From positions 1 through 50,686 of the forward strand of contig JAJTHM010000009.1 in assembly GCA_021297855.1 (NCBI GenBank): a DNA stretch of 50,686 nucleotides, read 5' to 3'. The stretch's first letter is position 1. Each line of letters begins with the position of its first letter. The notes under the pieces are model-generated. The model saw only the letters and a program-made list of their open reading frames with translations, ran no database searches and was not told the DNA's origin. This stretch comes from Sphingobacteriales bacterium. GTDB lineage: Bacteria; Bacteroidota; Bacteroidia; Chitinophagales; JADJOU01. Made by a program: the position numbers and the translations under genes. Of the stretch, positions 1-8,493 are shown piece by piece.

Positions 1-49
1 AAAATGGAGTAAAAAGAGTAATAAACGGTCAACTATAAATAACAATTAA

Positions 50-90
50 CTTTGTGTACTTTGTGAGAAACTTAGTGCCTTTGTGGTAAA
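50..90 (+). repeat. Dispersed ctttgtg-type intergenic repeat, copy 1
   Basis: Short tandem-like units (actttgtg, actttgtg, aaacttagtg, cctttgtggt) lie just upstream of the first gene. Related copies occur at 4985-5024, 7543-7588, 8346-8416, 22503-22535 and 35150-35212, always outside intact coding sequence. The family looks like a low-complexity intergenic repeat; its function is unknown. Confidence 0.6.
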
Positions 91-103
91 AAAATAACAA
101 CAT

Positions 104-1156
104 ATGACATACATCAAACCCAAATTCCGCCACCCAGAATTGCCAAAAAACAAACTAGGCTATACTTTAGACTATTATGAAGGATCCCTTTCTACGCTAT
201 GTGCGGGTTGTGGGCATGATAGTATAAGTGGTGCCATTATTCGCGCTTGCTTTGAAGCAAATATTGAACCTCATAAAGTAGCGAAGATGTCCGGTATCGG
301 CTGCTCGAGTAAGACGCCGGCTTATTTTCTTAGCAACTCTCATGGATTCAATTCCGTACATGGGCGTATGCCTTCTGTAGCTACAGGTGCGAATATGGCG
401 AATCGCGATTTGATTTACTTTGGAGTTTCTGGTGACGGAGATACCGCTAGTATCGGTATGGGTCAGTTTGTGCATGTGATACGCCGAAATCTGAACATGG
501 TCTATCTAGTGATGAATAACGGTTGCTATGGTTTAACTAAAGGGCAAGACTCCGCTACGGCAGATTGTGGCTCGAAGAATAAATCGGGTAATGTCAATTT
601 GTTTGAAGGGATAGATTTAGTGAGTTTAGGCTTAGAACTCGGTGCTGGATTTGTAGCACAGAGTTTTTCCGGAGATAAAGCTCAGTTAGTTCCGCTGATT
701 AAAGCAGCGATGAAGCACCCTGGTTTCGCTTTGATTAATGTGGTTTCCCCTTGTGTGACTTTTAATAATAATGTGGGCTCGACCAAATCCTATGATTATA
801 TCCGTGAGCATATAGAAGCTACCTCTACGTTTGATTTTGTGCCTGAAATGACAGAGATAAAAACAGATTATTCGGAAGGAGAAACCAAGCAAATCGCTAT
901 GCATGATGGGAGTTTGATTCAGCTGAATAAACTGACCAAAGACTGGGATCCTACCAATAGAAGTTCGGCGATGAATGCTATGCTAAATGCGAAAGAAAAT
1001 AATGAATTCCTAACAGGCTTGATTTATATCAACCCAGAAAGTGTAGAGACCCATGAATTGATTCAGACGAGTAAGACTCCTCTTAATCAGCTTAGTCAAT
1101 CAACATTATGCCCTGGCAATATGGCCTTGGCGGAAATTAATGCGGATTTGAGATAG
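104..1156 (+). CDS. korB: 2-oxoacid:ferredoxin oxidoreductase, beta subunit (KorB-like)
   Basis: This is the thiamine-diphosphate-binding beta subunit of a 2-oxoacid (probably 2-oxoglutarate):ferredoxin oxidoreductase. It acts in the cytoplasm and couples oxidative decarboxylation to CoA-ester formation and ferredoxin reduction. The 350-residue length fits the family. Visible signatures are the N-terminal CAGCGH motif (residues 33-38) and the TDP/Mg-binding stretch beginning GDGD at 110 and running to the paired Asn at 138-139, followed by YGLTKGQ. The alpha subunit normally lies just upstream and would be outside the window, since the window begins only 103 bases before this start. The start is an ATG with no Shine-Dalgarno, as is common here. 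Substrate preference (2-oxoglutarate versus another 2-oxoacid) cannot be read from this subunit alone. Confidence 0.9.
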   Translation: MTYIKPKFRHPELPKNKLGYTLDYYEGSLSTLCAGCGHDSISGAIIRACFEANIEPHKVAKMSGIGCSSKTPAYFLSNSHGFNSVHGRMPSVATGANMANRDLIYFGVSGDGDTASIGMGQFVHVIRRNLNMVYLVMNNGCYGLTKGQDSATADCGSKNKSGNVNLFEGIDLVSLGLELGAGFVAQSFSGDKAQLVPLIKAAMKHPGFALINVVSPCVTFNNNVGSTKSYDYIREHIEATSTFDFVPEMTEIKTDYSEGETKQIAMHDGSLIQLNKLTKDWDPTNRSSAMNAMLNAKENNEFLTGLIYINPESVETHELIQTSKTPLNQLSQSTLCPGNMALAEINADLR

Positions 1157-1216
1157 GAAAATTATTTTTCGCGAAATAGTATTCTAGTTTTCACGTTGTC
1201 ATTTAAATCGTAAAGT

Positions 1217-2413
1217 ATGAGAAAGATTCAGTTTTTGTTTATTGGTGGTGGTTTGCTTCTTAGTTTTTTCTTGGTGCAGTGCGCGAAGGATAGTCCAGCT
1301 AATAATAATTCATCTGCTAGCTACCCGAATGTTCTAGCTGCTTTTGGTAGTAGTATAGATTTAAATAATTTAGTAGATTATGCAGGGCAATCTAAGCCAA
1401 GCTACATAGTAAAAGACAATACAGGTAGTAACGGAATCACGAATGCAAAGGCTACCTTGGGTCGGGTGCTTTTTTATGATAAGCGATTGAGCATAGATAG
1501 TACTGTAGCATGCGCTAGTTGTCATATTCAACAATTTGCTTTTTCTGATACCGCTATAGCTAGTAGAGGTGTAGCCAGTGGATTGACGGGTAGACATTCC
1601 ATGCGGTTGGTTAATTCTCGATTTGCGGTAGAGACTAAATTTTTCTGGGACGAACGGGCTGCCACTTTGGAGGCTCAAACGACTAAGCCTATTCAAGATC
1701 ATGCTGAGATGGGTTTTAGCGGACAGTCTGGTAGACCGGGGCTCAATGATTTATTGACTCGATTAAGTTCTCTTGGCTATTACAATGAGCTTTTTCAGTT
1801 TGTATATGGAGATAAAGCAGTAACCGAAGCTAGATTGCAAGAATGCTTAGCGCAGTTTATTCGAAGTATTCAGTCATTCGACTCTAAATATGATGCAGGG
1901 AGAGCGCAGGTGACCAACGATAATGTGGATTTTCCGAACTTCACTGCTCAAGAGAATCAAGGCAAGAACCTATTTTTATCGCCACCAGTCTTTGATGCTA
2001 CCAGCACTAGAACTAGTGGTGGAGCTGGCTGCAATGGCTGTCATGGTGCTCCAGAGTTCGACATTGCTCCTAATTCTGGCAATAATGGAATCATAGGGAG
2101 TCTAGCTGGTGGTCAAGACCAGACGAATACACGAGCCCCTTCCTTGAGAGATCTGGCTAATCAATCTGGCACGCCAAATGGACCAATGATGCATACTGGG
2201 GTCATTGCAACTCTTCAGGCGGCTATAGGTCATTACGGTACTATAAATGCCAATCCGAATAATACGAGATTGGATCCTAAATTAAAGCCAAATGGGATAG
2301 GTCAAAAATTAAATTTAAATGCACAAGAAGTGAATGCGCTGATAGCATTTCTTAAGACACTTACTGGTAAGAACATCTACACAGACCCTAAATGGGGTAA
2401 TCCATTTAAATAA
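1217..2413 (+). CDS. Di-haem cytochrome c peroxidase family lipoprotein (MauG/CCP)
   Basis: The product is a predicted envelope lipoprotein: a hydrophobic N-terminus ends in a lipobox-like LVQC, with Cys at residue 22. Two canonical c-type haem sites are present, CASCH near residue 100 and CNGCH near residue 271, in the spacing expected for the bacterial di-haem cytochrome c peroxidase/MauG family. The motif LGRVLFYDKRLS before the first haem and the Met-containing segment MMHTGV in the second domain are typical. The family reduces hydrogen peroxide with electrons from small cytochromes or carries out MauG-like oxidations, and sequence alone does not separate these. It sits alone between korB and a convergent gene. 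Length (398 aa) is slightly above the usual 330-380 because of the N-terminal linker. Confidence 0.88.
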   Translation: MRKIQFLFIGGGLLLSFFLVQCAKDSPANNNSSASYPNVLAAFGSSIDLNNLVDYAGQSKPSYIVKDNTGSNGITNAKATLGRVLFYDKRLSIDSTVACASCHIQQFAFSDTAIASRGVASGLTGRHSMRLVNSRFAVETKFFWDERAATLEAQTTKPIQDHAEMGFSGQSGRPGLNDLLTRLSSLGYYNELFQFVYGDKAVTEARLQECLAQFIRSIQSFDSKYDAGRAQVTNDNVDFPNFTAQENQGKNLFLSPPVFDATSTRTSGGAGCNGCHGAPEFDIAPNSGNNGIIGSLAGGQDQTNTRAPSLRDLANQSGTPNGPMMHTGVIATLQAAIGHYGTINANPNNTRLDPKLKPNGIGQKLNLNAQEVNALIAFLKTLTGKNIYTDPKWGNPFK

Positions 2414-2444
2414 GGTGAGGTGAATGTGACTTTGGCGATTATAA

Positions 2445-3581
2445 TTATTTCGGAACTACAATAGATGTCTTACCTGTTCTAGTATCTATTTTATTCATTA
2501 TATATCCTGGAAGCCAACCAGCTTTATTATTCTTAATAAAACCAAATTTCTTGGTTCCATTCACGCGTTCAAATTTTTTCATAAGCCTCAGAAGGAGTCC
2601 ACTACCGCCAATCAAACTAGTTTGGTTAAATACTTTCTGAACTTGATATTTTTGATCAATGTAGAGTTGACTATATTCTCCACCAGTTAGTTTATCAAAA
2701 TTCTTGACCAATTGATTGTGAAATTTTTCTGTTTCACTAAAACTCAAGTCGATTATTTCTTCCTTAATCAAATCAGGTTTGGCTAGGGTAGCTGTAGCCC
2801 ATGCTATGCCTCCAGAAAATAAAATTTTAAAATCGTAGTTTGTAATTCCACATTTATCGACTGCCATCAGTATGTCATTCTCACTGATTTGATTGAGTTT
2901 TTTAGCCAACAAGGTGCTGAAATCATCAATAGAGCATGGTGAGTCACAAACTTTCTCTACCACATTAGTTGTGGACTTGGTACCCCATGGTATATTAAAG
3001 ACATTAAACACATTCGAGGAAATAAAATAACCCCCTTTTGTATTTCCACTTCCTATATCAATTATAATAGTAGTCATGTTTTCTGATGTGGGAATTATAC
3101 TTTTGTGGGTAAAAATGGATTCCTCATATACGCTCACCACTTCTACTTCTCGCTCAGGATCTTTAAGAACGGATTTGATGGAGGCTATTAGAAGATCGAT
3201 CTCATCAAGTTTTTTCTCTCTATGAGCCGTTTGATTTACCCCACTACTTATCGCCAAGAAAATATTTTTCGAGTTTACAGAATAGGTTTGATTAGCTATT
3301 ATGTATAATCTGAGAACAGCAAGAACTGTAGCATCACTTGTAGTAGGGCTAAATTTTATAAAATCAGAATTGATAGTAGTATCATAAACGACTTTTTTAG
3401 ATAATTCATTTGCAGGCAGCGATGGATTTAAAATGCACAATTTAACTCCTTTTGATCCTACTTCGATTCCAGCATAATAATCCTCTTTACTAGCTATAGC
3501 TTGGGTTTCTATTAGAACTAAACCTAATATAAGCAAGCATTTAATTGCTTTTTTCAAAATGATTTTTTTCTGCATTTTCAT
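2445..3581 (-). CDS. Exported Ppx/GppA-like (ASKHA-fold) protein
   Basis: This 378-residue protein resembles the Ppx/GppA branch of the actin/Hsp70/sugar-kinase fold. A phosphate-1-like loop, EVGSKGVKL, starts at residue 40, a clear phosphate-2 loop, DIGSGNTKGG, at 175, and a late SGG motif at 256. Instead of starting directly with the first strand, as cytoplasmic Ppx does, it has about 30 residues of Lys-rich then hydrophobic sequence ending near QAIAS, which looks like a signal peptide. The acidic residue usually opening the first loop (DxGSN) is Glu here. Role unknown: possibly a periplasmic polyphosphate or nucleotide-binding protein, or a scaffold. An ATG six bases downstream (3575) is an equally possible start. 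An exact TAnnTTTG element lies at 3602-3609. Fold confidence is moderate, function low. Confidence 0.6.
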   Translation of the reverse strand: MKMQKKIILKKAIKCLLILGLVLIETQAIASKEDYYAGIEVGSKGVKLCILNPSLPANELSKKVVYDTTINSDFIKFSPTTSDATVLAVLRLYIIANQTYSVNSKNIFLAISSGVNQTAHREKKLDEIDLLIASIKSVLKDPEREVEVVSVYEESIFTHKSIIPTSENMTTIIIDIGSGNTKGGYFISSNVFNVFNIPWGTKSTTNVVEKVCDSPCSIDDFSTLLAKKLNQISENDILMAVDKCGITNYDFKILFSGGIAWATATLAKPDLIKEEIIDLSFSETEKFHNQLVKNFDKLTGGEYSQLYIDQKYQVQKVFNQTSLIGGSGLLLRLMKKFERVNGTKKFGFIKNNKAGWLPGYIMNKIDTRTGKTSIVVPK

Positions 3582-3601
3582 TTTTACATTTACCTTGTTT
3601 A

Positions 3602-3609
3602 CAAAAATA
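3602..3609 (-). promoter_or_regulatory. Bacteroidota -7 element for the Ppx/GppA-like gene
   Basis: On the minus strand this reads TATTTTTG, an exact match to TAnnTTTG, about 20 bases before the start codon. No good -33 TTTG is obvious. Confidence 0.45.
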
Positions 3610-3850
3610 TACTAAGAGAAATAAAAATGTGAATAAAATGTCAATAGCGCTGAGGTGAGCCTAAATTGTATCCTGAAGATTTATAGTCTTAGTGCAGAGT
3701 AGAAATTTAATTTTACATCTAGTTTGAGAATATTTGTTTACTTTCGGCAGGTTTTAGTAAGATTTCGTATTCGTTATTTATAGATCAAATTTATTATAAG
3801 AATCAAGGATACAGTATGAAATCGGTCAACAATAAAAATAAATAGAACAC

Positions 3851-4975
3851 ATGAAAATAGGTGTAATAAAAGAAACTAAGGAATATGAAAAGCGTGTAGC
3901 CCTGACGCCAGACGTATGTAAAACATTGATAGGAAAAGGGTTTGAATGCCTAGTAGAAGATGGAGCGGGCACAGCATCTTTTCTCCCCAATCAGAGTTAT
4001 TCTGATGCCGGTGCTACCATTACAGATAAGAAAACGATAAGCACTTCATGTGATATCGTTTTGAAAGTAAATCCTTTTACCAAGGAGGAGATTGACGGAC
4101 TAGATAAAAAGGCTACTTGTATATCTCTTATGTATGCACAGACGCAGCCTGATATGATAGCAGCTATAGCAGCTAAAGGGTGCAGTGCATTTTCAGTAGA
4201 TGCCATACCTCGTATATCACGGGCTCAGAAAATGGACGTATTGAGTTCACAGGCAAATTTAGCTGGATATAAATCAGTTATAATCGGCGCTTATCATTTA
4301 GGAAAAATATTTCCATTACTTATGACAGCAGCAGGTACTATCAAGCCAGCTAAGGTTGTCATCATGGGAGCGGGTGTAGCAGGTTTGCAAGCCATTGCTA
4401 CTGCGAAGCGACTCGGCGCTATTGTTGAAGTTTCTGATATTCGACCTGAAACAAAGGAGCAAGTAGAATCACTCGGGGGAAGATTTATTGAAATGCCAAA
4501 AGATGATTCTGTCAAATTAGAGGGCGGTTATGTAAAAGGGGTATCGGATGATTTCTTGAAAAAACAACAAGAAGTTTTGAACAAGCATTTTTCTGAAGCG
4601 GATTTAGTGATTACGACCGCTTTAATTCCTGGTAGAAAAGCACCTGTATTGATTTCTGAAGAGCAAGTCTCCAAAATGAAAAATGGTGCAGTCATTTTAG
4701 ATATGGCGGTAGAACAAGGCGGTAACTGCGCATGCAGTGAATATGGAAAGATTGTTGTCAAAAATGGCGTAACAATCGTCGGCGAGCCGAATATCCCTTC
4801 GATGCTTCCATTAAATGCTTCAGATCTTTTTGCTAAAAACGTACTTGACTTTATTACCCACCTAGCTACAAAAGATGGATTTAAATGGGAACTAGATGAA
4901 GAAATCACCAAAGGATCACTGATGGTGCATAATGGTAAGGTCGTTCATTCTTCTTTAGTTCAGGTTGCTAAATAA
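3851..4975 (+). CDS. pntAA: NAD(P) transhydrogenase subunit alpha part 1 (NAD-binding domain I)
   Basis: This is the soluble NAD(H)-binding domain of proton-translocating nicotinamide nucleotide transhydrogenase, which uses proton motive force to reduce NADP+ with NADH. The 374-residue protein starts with the typical MKIGVIKET, continues with EKRVALTP, and carries the Rossmann fingerprint VIMGAGVAGLQAI near residue 170, followed by the RPETKEQVESLGG segment. The alanine-dehydrogenase/PNT architecture ends after this domain; the membrane part is a separate gene downstream, as in the three-subunit enzymes. It heads a compact operon with pntAB (90-base gap) and pntB. The 269-base upstream gap holds no exact TAnnTTTG close to the start; the nearest candidate (tactttcg, around 3739) has one mismatch. 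Confidence 0.95.
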   Translation: MKIGVIKETKEYEKRVALTPDVCKTLIGKGFECLVEDGAGTASFLPNQSYSDAGATITDKKTISTSCDIVLKVNPFTKEEIDGLDKKATCISLMYAQTQPDMIAAIAAKGCSAFSVDAIPRISRAQKMDVLSSQANLAGYKSVIIGAYHLGKIFPLLMTAAGTIKPAKVVIMGAGVAGLQAIATAKRLGAIVEVSDIRPETKEQVESLGGRFIEMPKDDSVKLEGGYVKGVSDDFLKKQQEVLNKHFSEADLVITTALIPGRKAPVLISEEQVSKMKNGAVILDMAVEQGGNCACSEYGKIVVKNGVTIVGEPNIPSMLPLNASDLFAKNVLDFITHLATKDGFKWELDEEITKGSLMVHNGKVVHSSLVQVAK

Positions 4976-4984
4976 AATATTATA

Positions 4985-5024
4985 ACCACAAAGAACACAA
5001 AGTTTTTTTCACATAGGTCACAAA
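4985..5024. repeat. Dispersed ctttgtg-type repeat, copy 2 (reverse orientation)
   Basis: The gap between pntAA and pntAB contains accacaaagaacacaaag followed by further cac-aa units, the reverse complement of the unit at 50-90. It lies inside a probable operon and so may be transcribed. Confidence 0.5.
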
Positions 5025-5065
5025 TAATATTCAACATTAAAAATTCATAATTCAACATTATTAAT

Positions 5066-5377
5066 ATGGAAATCTTTAGTTTTTTAGCCGAGCACATTGA
5101 GATGGTTTATATCGTCATTTTGTCGATATTTGTAGGAGTAGAATTAATCGAAAAAGTGCCCGCAGTCTTACATACGCCTCTGATGTCGGGAGCTAATGCT
5201 ATCCATGGGGTAGTTATCGTCGGAGCGATTATAGTCATGCTTCATATCGATGTGAATAACACAGTTGGTATGGTGCTGGGATTTCTTGCTGTAATTTTAG
5301 GTACGCTGAATGTGGTCGGAGGTTTTGTTGTTACAGATAGAATGCTCGAAATGTTTGGCAAAAAGAAAAAGAAATAA
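5066..5377 (+). CDS. pntAB: NAD(P) transhydrogenase subunit alpha part 2 (membrane domain)
   Basis: This 103-residue inner-membrane protein supplies the first helices of the transhydrogenase proton channel. Three hydrophobic segments are visible (about residues 12-28, 41-60 and 66-88), with the conserved VxHTPLMSGANAIHG sequence at about 34-48, a hallmark of the PntA C-terminal membrane domain. It ends in a basic KKKKK tail. It lies between the NAD-binding and NADP-binding subunit genes on the same strand. The ATG start places the N-terminus a few residues before the first helix, as in homologues. Confidence 0.95.
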   Translation: MEIFSFLAEHIEMVYIVILSIFVGVELIEKVPAVLHTPLMSGANAIHGVVIVGAIIVMLHIDVNNTVGMVLGFLAVILGTLNVVGGFVVTDRMLEMFGKKKKK

Positions 5378-5480
5378 ATCAGAAAATAGTATAGAGATAT
5401 GAGACTATAGACTTTTTAAAAATCTAGGTTTATGTCATATATCTCACATCTAAAAACTCACATATAATAATCTAATTAAA

Positions 5481-6863
5481 ATGAATACACTCCTCATACT
5501 CTCTTATCTTATAGGCTCAGTCACATTCGTGGTAGGTCTAAAAATGCTTAGCCACCCAGATACGGCTCGAAAAGGGAATCTCGTAGCCGCTTTTGGTATG
5601 CTAATTGCTATTCTAGCTACCATATTTCTTTATGGACATCATGGGGATGATTATTCTACGAAGCTTCTCTGGATTTTCGGTGGTATAGCTATAGGTACAA
5701 TTGCTGGATGGATAACTGCCATGCGAGTTGAAATGACGAAAATGCCTGAGCTAGTATGTTTGTTTAATGGAATGGGTGGTGCTTGTGCTGCCTTGATTGG
5801 CTTGATGGAATATGGTGCCAATGTCGGAAATACCATGAGTTTGGCGACCATAATAGCTGGTATGATTATTGGTTCTATTTCTTTTTCAGGTTCTATAGTG
5901 GCCTTCCTTAAATTGAATGGCACAATGAATAAGCCGATTCGTTTGCCATATTATAATATAATCAATTCGATTGTTATGGTAAGCGTCATTGCTATGGCTG
6001 TATGGGTAGTGATGACAGGTCAGCCAGAATCTATGGCATATGCCCTCTTCGGTTTAGCGGTAATCTATGGACTGCTTTTTGTCTTCCCTATCGGTGGAGC
6101 GGATATGCCCGTTGTTATTTCTTTGCTAAATTCATTTACAGGCTTAGCGGCCGCATTCGGAGGATTTCTATATGATAATCAAGTTATGCTAACAGGGGGT
6201 ATCCTTGTGGGTTCGGCAGGAACTATTTTGACTTTAGCTATGTGTAAAGCGATGAATCGACCATTGTCCAATGTTATTTTTGGAGCATTTGGAGGTGGTG
6301 CAGCAGGTGGTGCAGGGCAAGATATTGAGGGTAGCATCAAGGATATTTCTATTTATGACACTGCTGTATTATGCAACTATGCCAATAAAGTAACAATAGT
6401 TCCAGGTTATGGCCTTGCAGTAGCTCAGGCACAGCACATCATTCACGAATTGGAAAAAACATTGGAGGCGAATGGCGTGGAAGTGAAATATGCTATTCAC
6501 CCGGTGGCAGGTCGTATGCCAGGTCACATGAACGTGCTTTTAGCAGAATCTAATGTAGCCTATGAAAAATTAGTGGAGATGGATGATATCAATCCAGAAT
6601 TTCCAAATACAGACGTGGTTATCGTCGTAGGTGCAAATGATGTGGTAAACCCAGCAGCGAAGACAGACCCATCCTCTCCTATTTTCGGTATGCCTATTTT
6701 AGATGTAGAACAGGCCAAGCACATCATAGTCAATAAGCGTTCGATGAATGCAGGTTATGCGGGCATCGACAACCACCTCTTTTACAATCCTAAAACATCT
6801 ATGCTATTTGGTGATGCGAAGGATGTGCTGACTAAGTTGGTGGCGGAGTTGAAGGCGATGTAA
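5481..6863 (+). CDS. pntB: NAD(P) transhydrogenase subunit beta
   Basis: This is the beta subunit of the proton-translocating transhydrogenase, with multiple membrane helices in the first two-thirds and the soluble NADP(H)-binding domain III at the C-terminus. The 460-residue length is normal. The NADP domain shows VPGYGLAVAQAQH, then HPVAGRMPGHMNVLLAE, VVIVVGANDVVNPAA and GYAGIDNHLF, all diagnostic for PntB. It completes the pntAA-pntAB-pntB operon and probably provides NADPH for biosynthesis. The 103-base gap to pntAB is AT-rich without an evident separate promoter. Confidence 0.96.
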   Translation: MNTLLILSYLIGSVTFVVGLKMLSHPDTARKGNLVAAFGMLIAILATIFLYGHHGDDYSTKLLWIFGGIAIGTIAGWITAMRVEMTKMPELVCLFNGMGGACAALIGLMEYGANVGNTMSLATIIAGMIIGSISFSGSIVAFLKLNGTMNKPIRLPYYNIINSIVMVSVIAMAVWVVMTGQPESMAYALFGLAVIYGLLFVFPIGGADMPVVISLLNSFTGLAAAFGGFLYDNQVMLTGGILVGSAGTILTLAMCKAMNRPLSNVIFGAFGGGAAGGAGQDIEGSIKDISIYDTAVLCNYANKVTIVPGYGLAVAQAQHIIHELEKTLEANGVEVKYAIHPVAGRMPGHMNVLLAESNVAYEKLVEMDDINPEFPNTDVVIVVGANDVVNPAAKTDPSSPIFGMPILDVEQAKHIIVNKRSMNAGYAGIDNHLFYNPKTSMLFGDAKDVLTKLVAELKAM

Positions 6864-7020
6864 GAAATAGTTTAAAGTAGAAAGGAAAAAGTTAAAAGTC
6901 TGAACAACTAATGTTTAGGTTTTTTGTTATTTTACATTAAGTCTTGTAATTATGAATCATTAAAATTATAGCTACTTGAGAAAGTGTAGCTTGTTAAAAA
7001 AATCCGTGTAAAATCTAAAT

Positions 7021-7514
7021 ATGAAACCAATTGAAGTAAAATTCAGTGTACAACTTATATATATTTTTTTGTTTTTTTTATATAGCTGTAATTTAATAGA
7101 AGAGCGAAACTTAGCAACTAATAAAACTGTTAGGACATCGTGCAATTGCGATAGTCTACAAAAAGAAGTGATCTATAATAGAAGTGTTAATGCATATTCA
7201 AGTATCATTACTAACAGTATCTATGATAAACCAGATGTAGTATCTGATATTTTTGTTTCGCAAAAGATTTGCTGAAGGAAATGCTTCAGCTTGCTTTAAT
7301 TGTTATAGCGCATACAGTTATTATGTATTCGGCAATAATGAATAGTATCTTGAAGAAAATTTTTATATAAAGGATAGTTTTAATGATGTGTTACTATCTT
7401 ATTAAGTCATTTGAGTTAGACTCTACAGTTGCCGATGCTATTGTTAAACATAGATTTAATAAAAAATTGCCTAAATCAGATAGCCTGTATCTACAAATCT
7501 CTAGACTTAAATAA
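7021..7514 (+). pseudogene. Decayed lipoprotein gene (two frameshifts and an in-frame stop)
   Basis: An open frame from 7021 gives an 84-residue product with a lipoprotein-type N-terminus (hydrophobic stretch then FLYSCN) and stops at 7273. A coding-like sequence continues in the +1 frame from about 7268 (FAEGNASACFNCYSAYSYY), meets a TAG at 7343, resumes in the same frame (YLEENFYIKDSF) and then in the third frame from about 7389 (CYYLIKSFELDS to SLYLQISRLK), ending with TAA at 7512-7514. Joined together these would make roughly 160 residues. The family is not recognised. Three separate lesions in a short stretch favour genuine decay over a single sequencing error. Confidence 0.55.
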
Positions 7515-7770
7515 ATAAGATACGGGGAAGAAGATTAAATTTTCCTTTGCGAAACTTTGTGCCAACCTTTGTGGAACTTTGTGTTAAAGAAAAAATTAAC
7601 AAGACACTTAGGTTACGAAATAGATAAAATACATTTAACTAGAGTTCTTTCAAAGTATAATAAAAATGCCGCAAAGAATTATTGAAGTCAAATATTTTAT
7701 CCCTTTACTTTATTTAAAATAACTTAACTTAGCCTAAGTTTAAGAATTAAAATCATGAGCTAATTTTATT
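7515..7770. other. Intergenic region between the pseudogene and the TerB-like gene
   Basis: There is no open reading frame of note. It contains the ctttgtg repeat at 7543-7588. The rest is AT-rich. No terminator hairpin or exact TAnnTTTG element was found near the following start. Confidence 0.5.
7543..7588 (+). repeat. Dispersed ctttgtg-type repeat, copy 3
   Basis: Units cctttgcgaaactttgtg, cctttgtgg and aactttgtg follow one another, in the same orientation as the copy at 50-90. Confidence 0.6.
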
Positions 7771-8187
7771 ATGAACCAAGAAGATATCACAGACATTAAA
7801 ACAAGAGCTTATCAGCAGATAGGGAAATTATTTTTTGCAGTAGCTTTTGCAGATAGAAAGATACATGCGAATGAAGTGAAGCAACTACAAGATACCTATC
7901 GAAAAGCTTGGCTGCACCAAGACCATTCATCGGACGAGTACGGCGAAGAGGCTACCCATCAAATAGAAATTGTATTTGATTATTTGGTGGAGGAGCATGA
8001 CGAAATCAATAGTTTTGAAATCCTAGAAGAGTTCGATGAATTTAAATCTGCTCATCCTAGTTTTTTTACTAAGGCACTCAACAAGAGAATCATGGACTCG
8101 GCTATAGCGATTGCAGATTCTTATGCAGGGGTCAATAAGTCAGAAATGGTCACTATCTCAAAGATAAGTGAGATTCTGAAGGATTAA
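7771..8187 (+). CDS. TerB-like domain protein
   Basis: A 138-residue, all-helical, acidic cytoplasmic protein with the pattern of the TerB/DjlA-like fold: an N-terminal helix with LFFAVAFADRKIHANEVKQL (about 22-41), where a conserved acidic/helix-capping segment follows an Ala-rich helix, and a second, internally similar unit near the C-terminus, MDSAIAIADSYAGVNKSEMV. Family members range from tellurite-resistance proteins to uncharacterised housekeeping proteins, and no other ter gene is nearby, so tellurite resistance should not be inferred. It appears to be monocistronic. There is no signal peptide. Confidence 0.6.
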   Translation: MNQEDITDIKTRAYQQIGKLFFAVAFADRKIHANEVKQLQDTYRKAWLHQDHSSDEYGEEATHQIEIVFDYLVEEHDEINSFEILEEFDEFKSAHPSFFTKALNKRIMDSAIAIADSYAGVNKSEMVTISKISEILKD

Positions 8188-8231
8188 TCTAGCCAATTTT
8201 ACAACAGCGCTCGAGATTTCGTTGTTGAATT

Positions 8232-8426
8232 ATGAAAATTCAAGCAATTTTGCTTTTTTGTAGCATTTTATTTTCATGCAAGAGGTCTTCGCATTTTGAT
8301 TATGAAAAAAATGTCTGTCGTGTGAAGTGTCAACCAAAATTTATCTTCTGTGAATTCAGTATCTCTGTGAGATTTAAAAGATACAACTCTCCGTCCTTTG
8401 GGTCTTTGCGGTTAAATTATAATTAG
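8232..8426 (+). pseudogene. Truncated lipoprotein gene start running into an intergenic repeat
   Basis: A 64-codon open frame begins with a convincing lipoprotein signal (MKIQAILLFCSILFSC, lipobox ending LFSC) but from about residue 38 is encoded by the ctttgtg-type repeat and has no protein-like character. The likeliest reading is a lipoprotein gene truncated when repeat-containing DNA replaced its body. It could instead be a small real lipoprotein. No promoter motif was identified. Confidence 0.3.
8346..8416 (+). repeat. Dispersed ctttgtg-type repeat, copy 4 (diverged)
   Basis: Units tctgtgaattc, tctctgtgaga, cgtcctttggg and tctttgcggttaaa recur at similar spacing to the other copies, in the forward orientation. 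They form the 3' half of the small open frame at 8232-8426. Confidence 0.45.
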
Positions 8427-8435
8427 TCCACAAAA

Positions 8436-8459
8436 AAGCCCATTCTTTCGAACGGGCTT
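8436..8459 (-). terminator. Rho-independent terminator after rplS
   Basis: The minus strand has aagcccgttc and gaatgggctt arms (ten pairs, one mismatch) around a four-base loop, followed by a run of T (plus-strand aaaaaa at 8432-8437). It lies about 35 bases after the rplS stop. Confidence 0.75.
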
Positions 8460-8493
8460 ATTAACCAAAAACTTAAAATACAGTTATGAAATT

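Noticed and set aside
7771-8187. Tellurite-resistance operon
   Set aside because: Only a TerB-like domain is present; no terC, terD, terZ or related gene is nearby.
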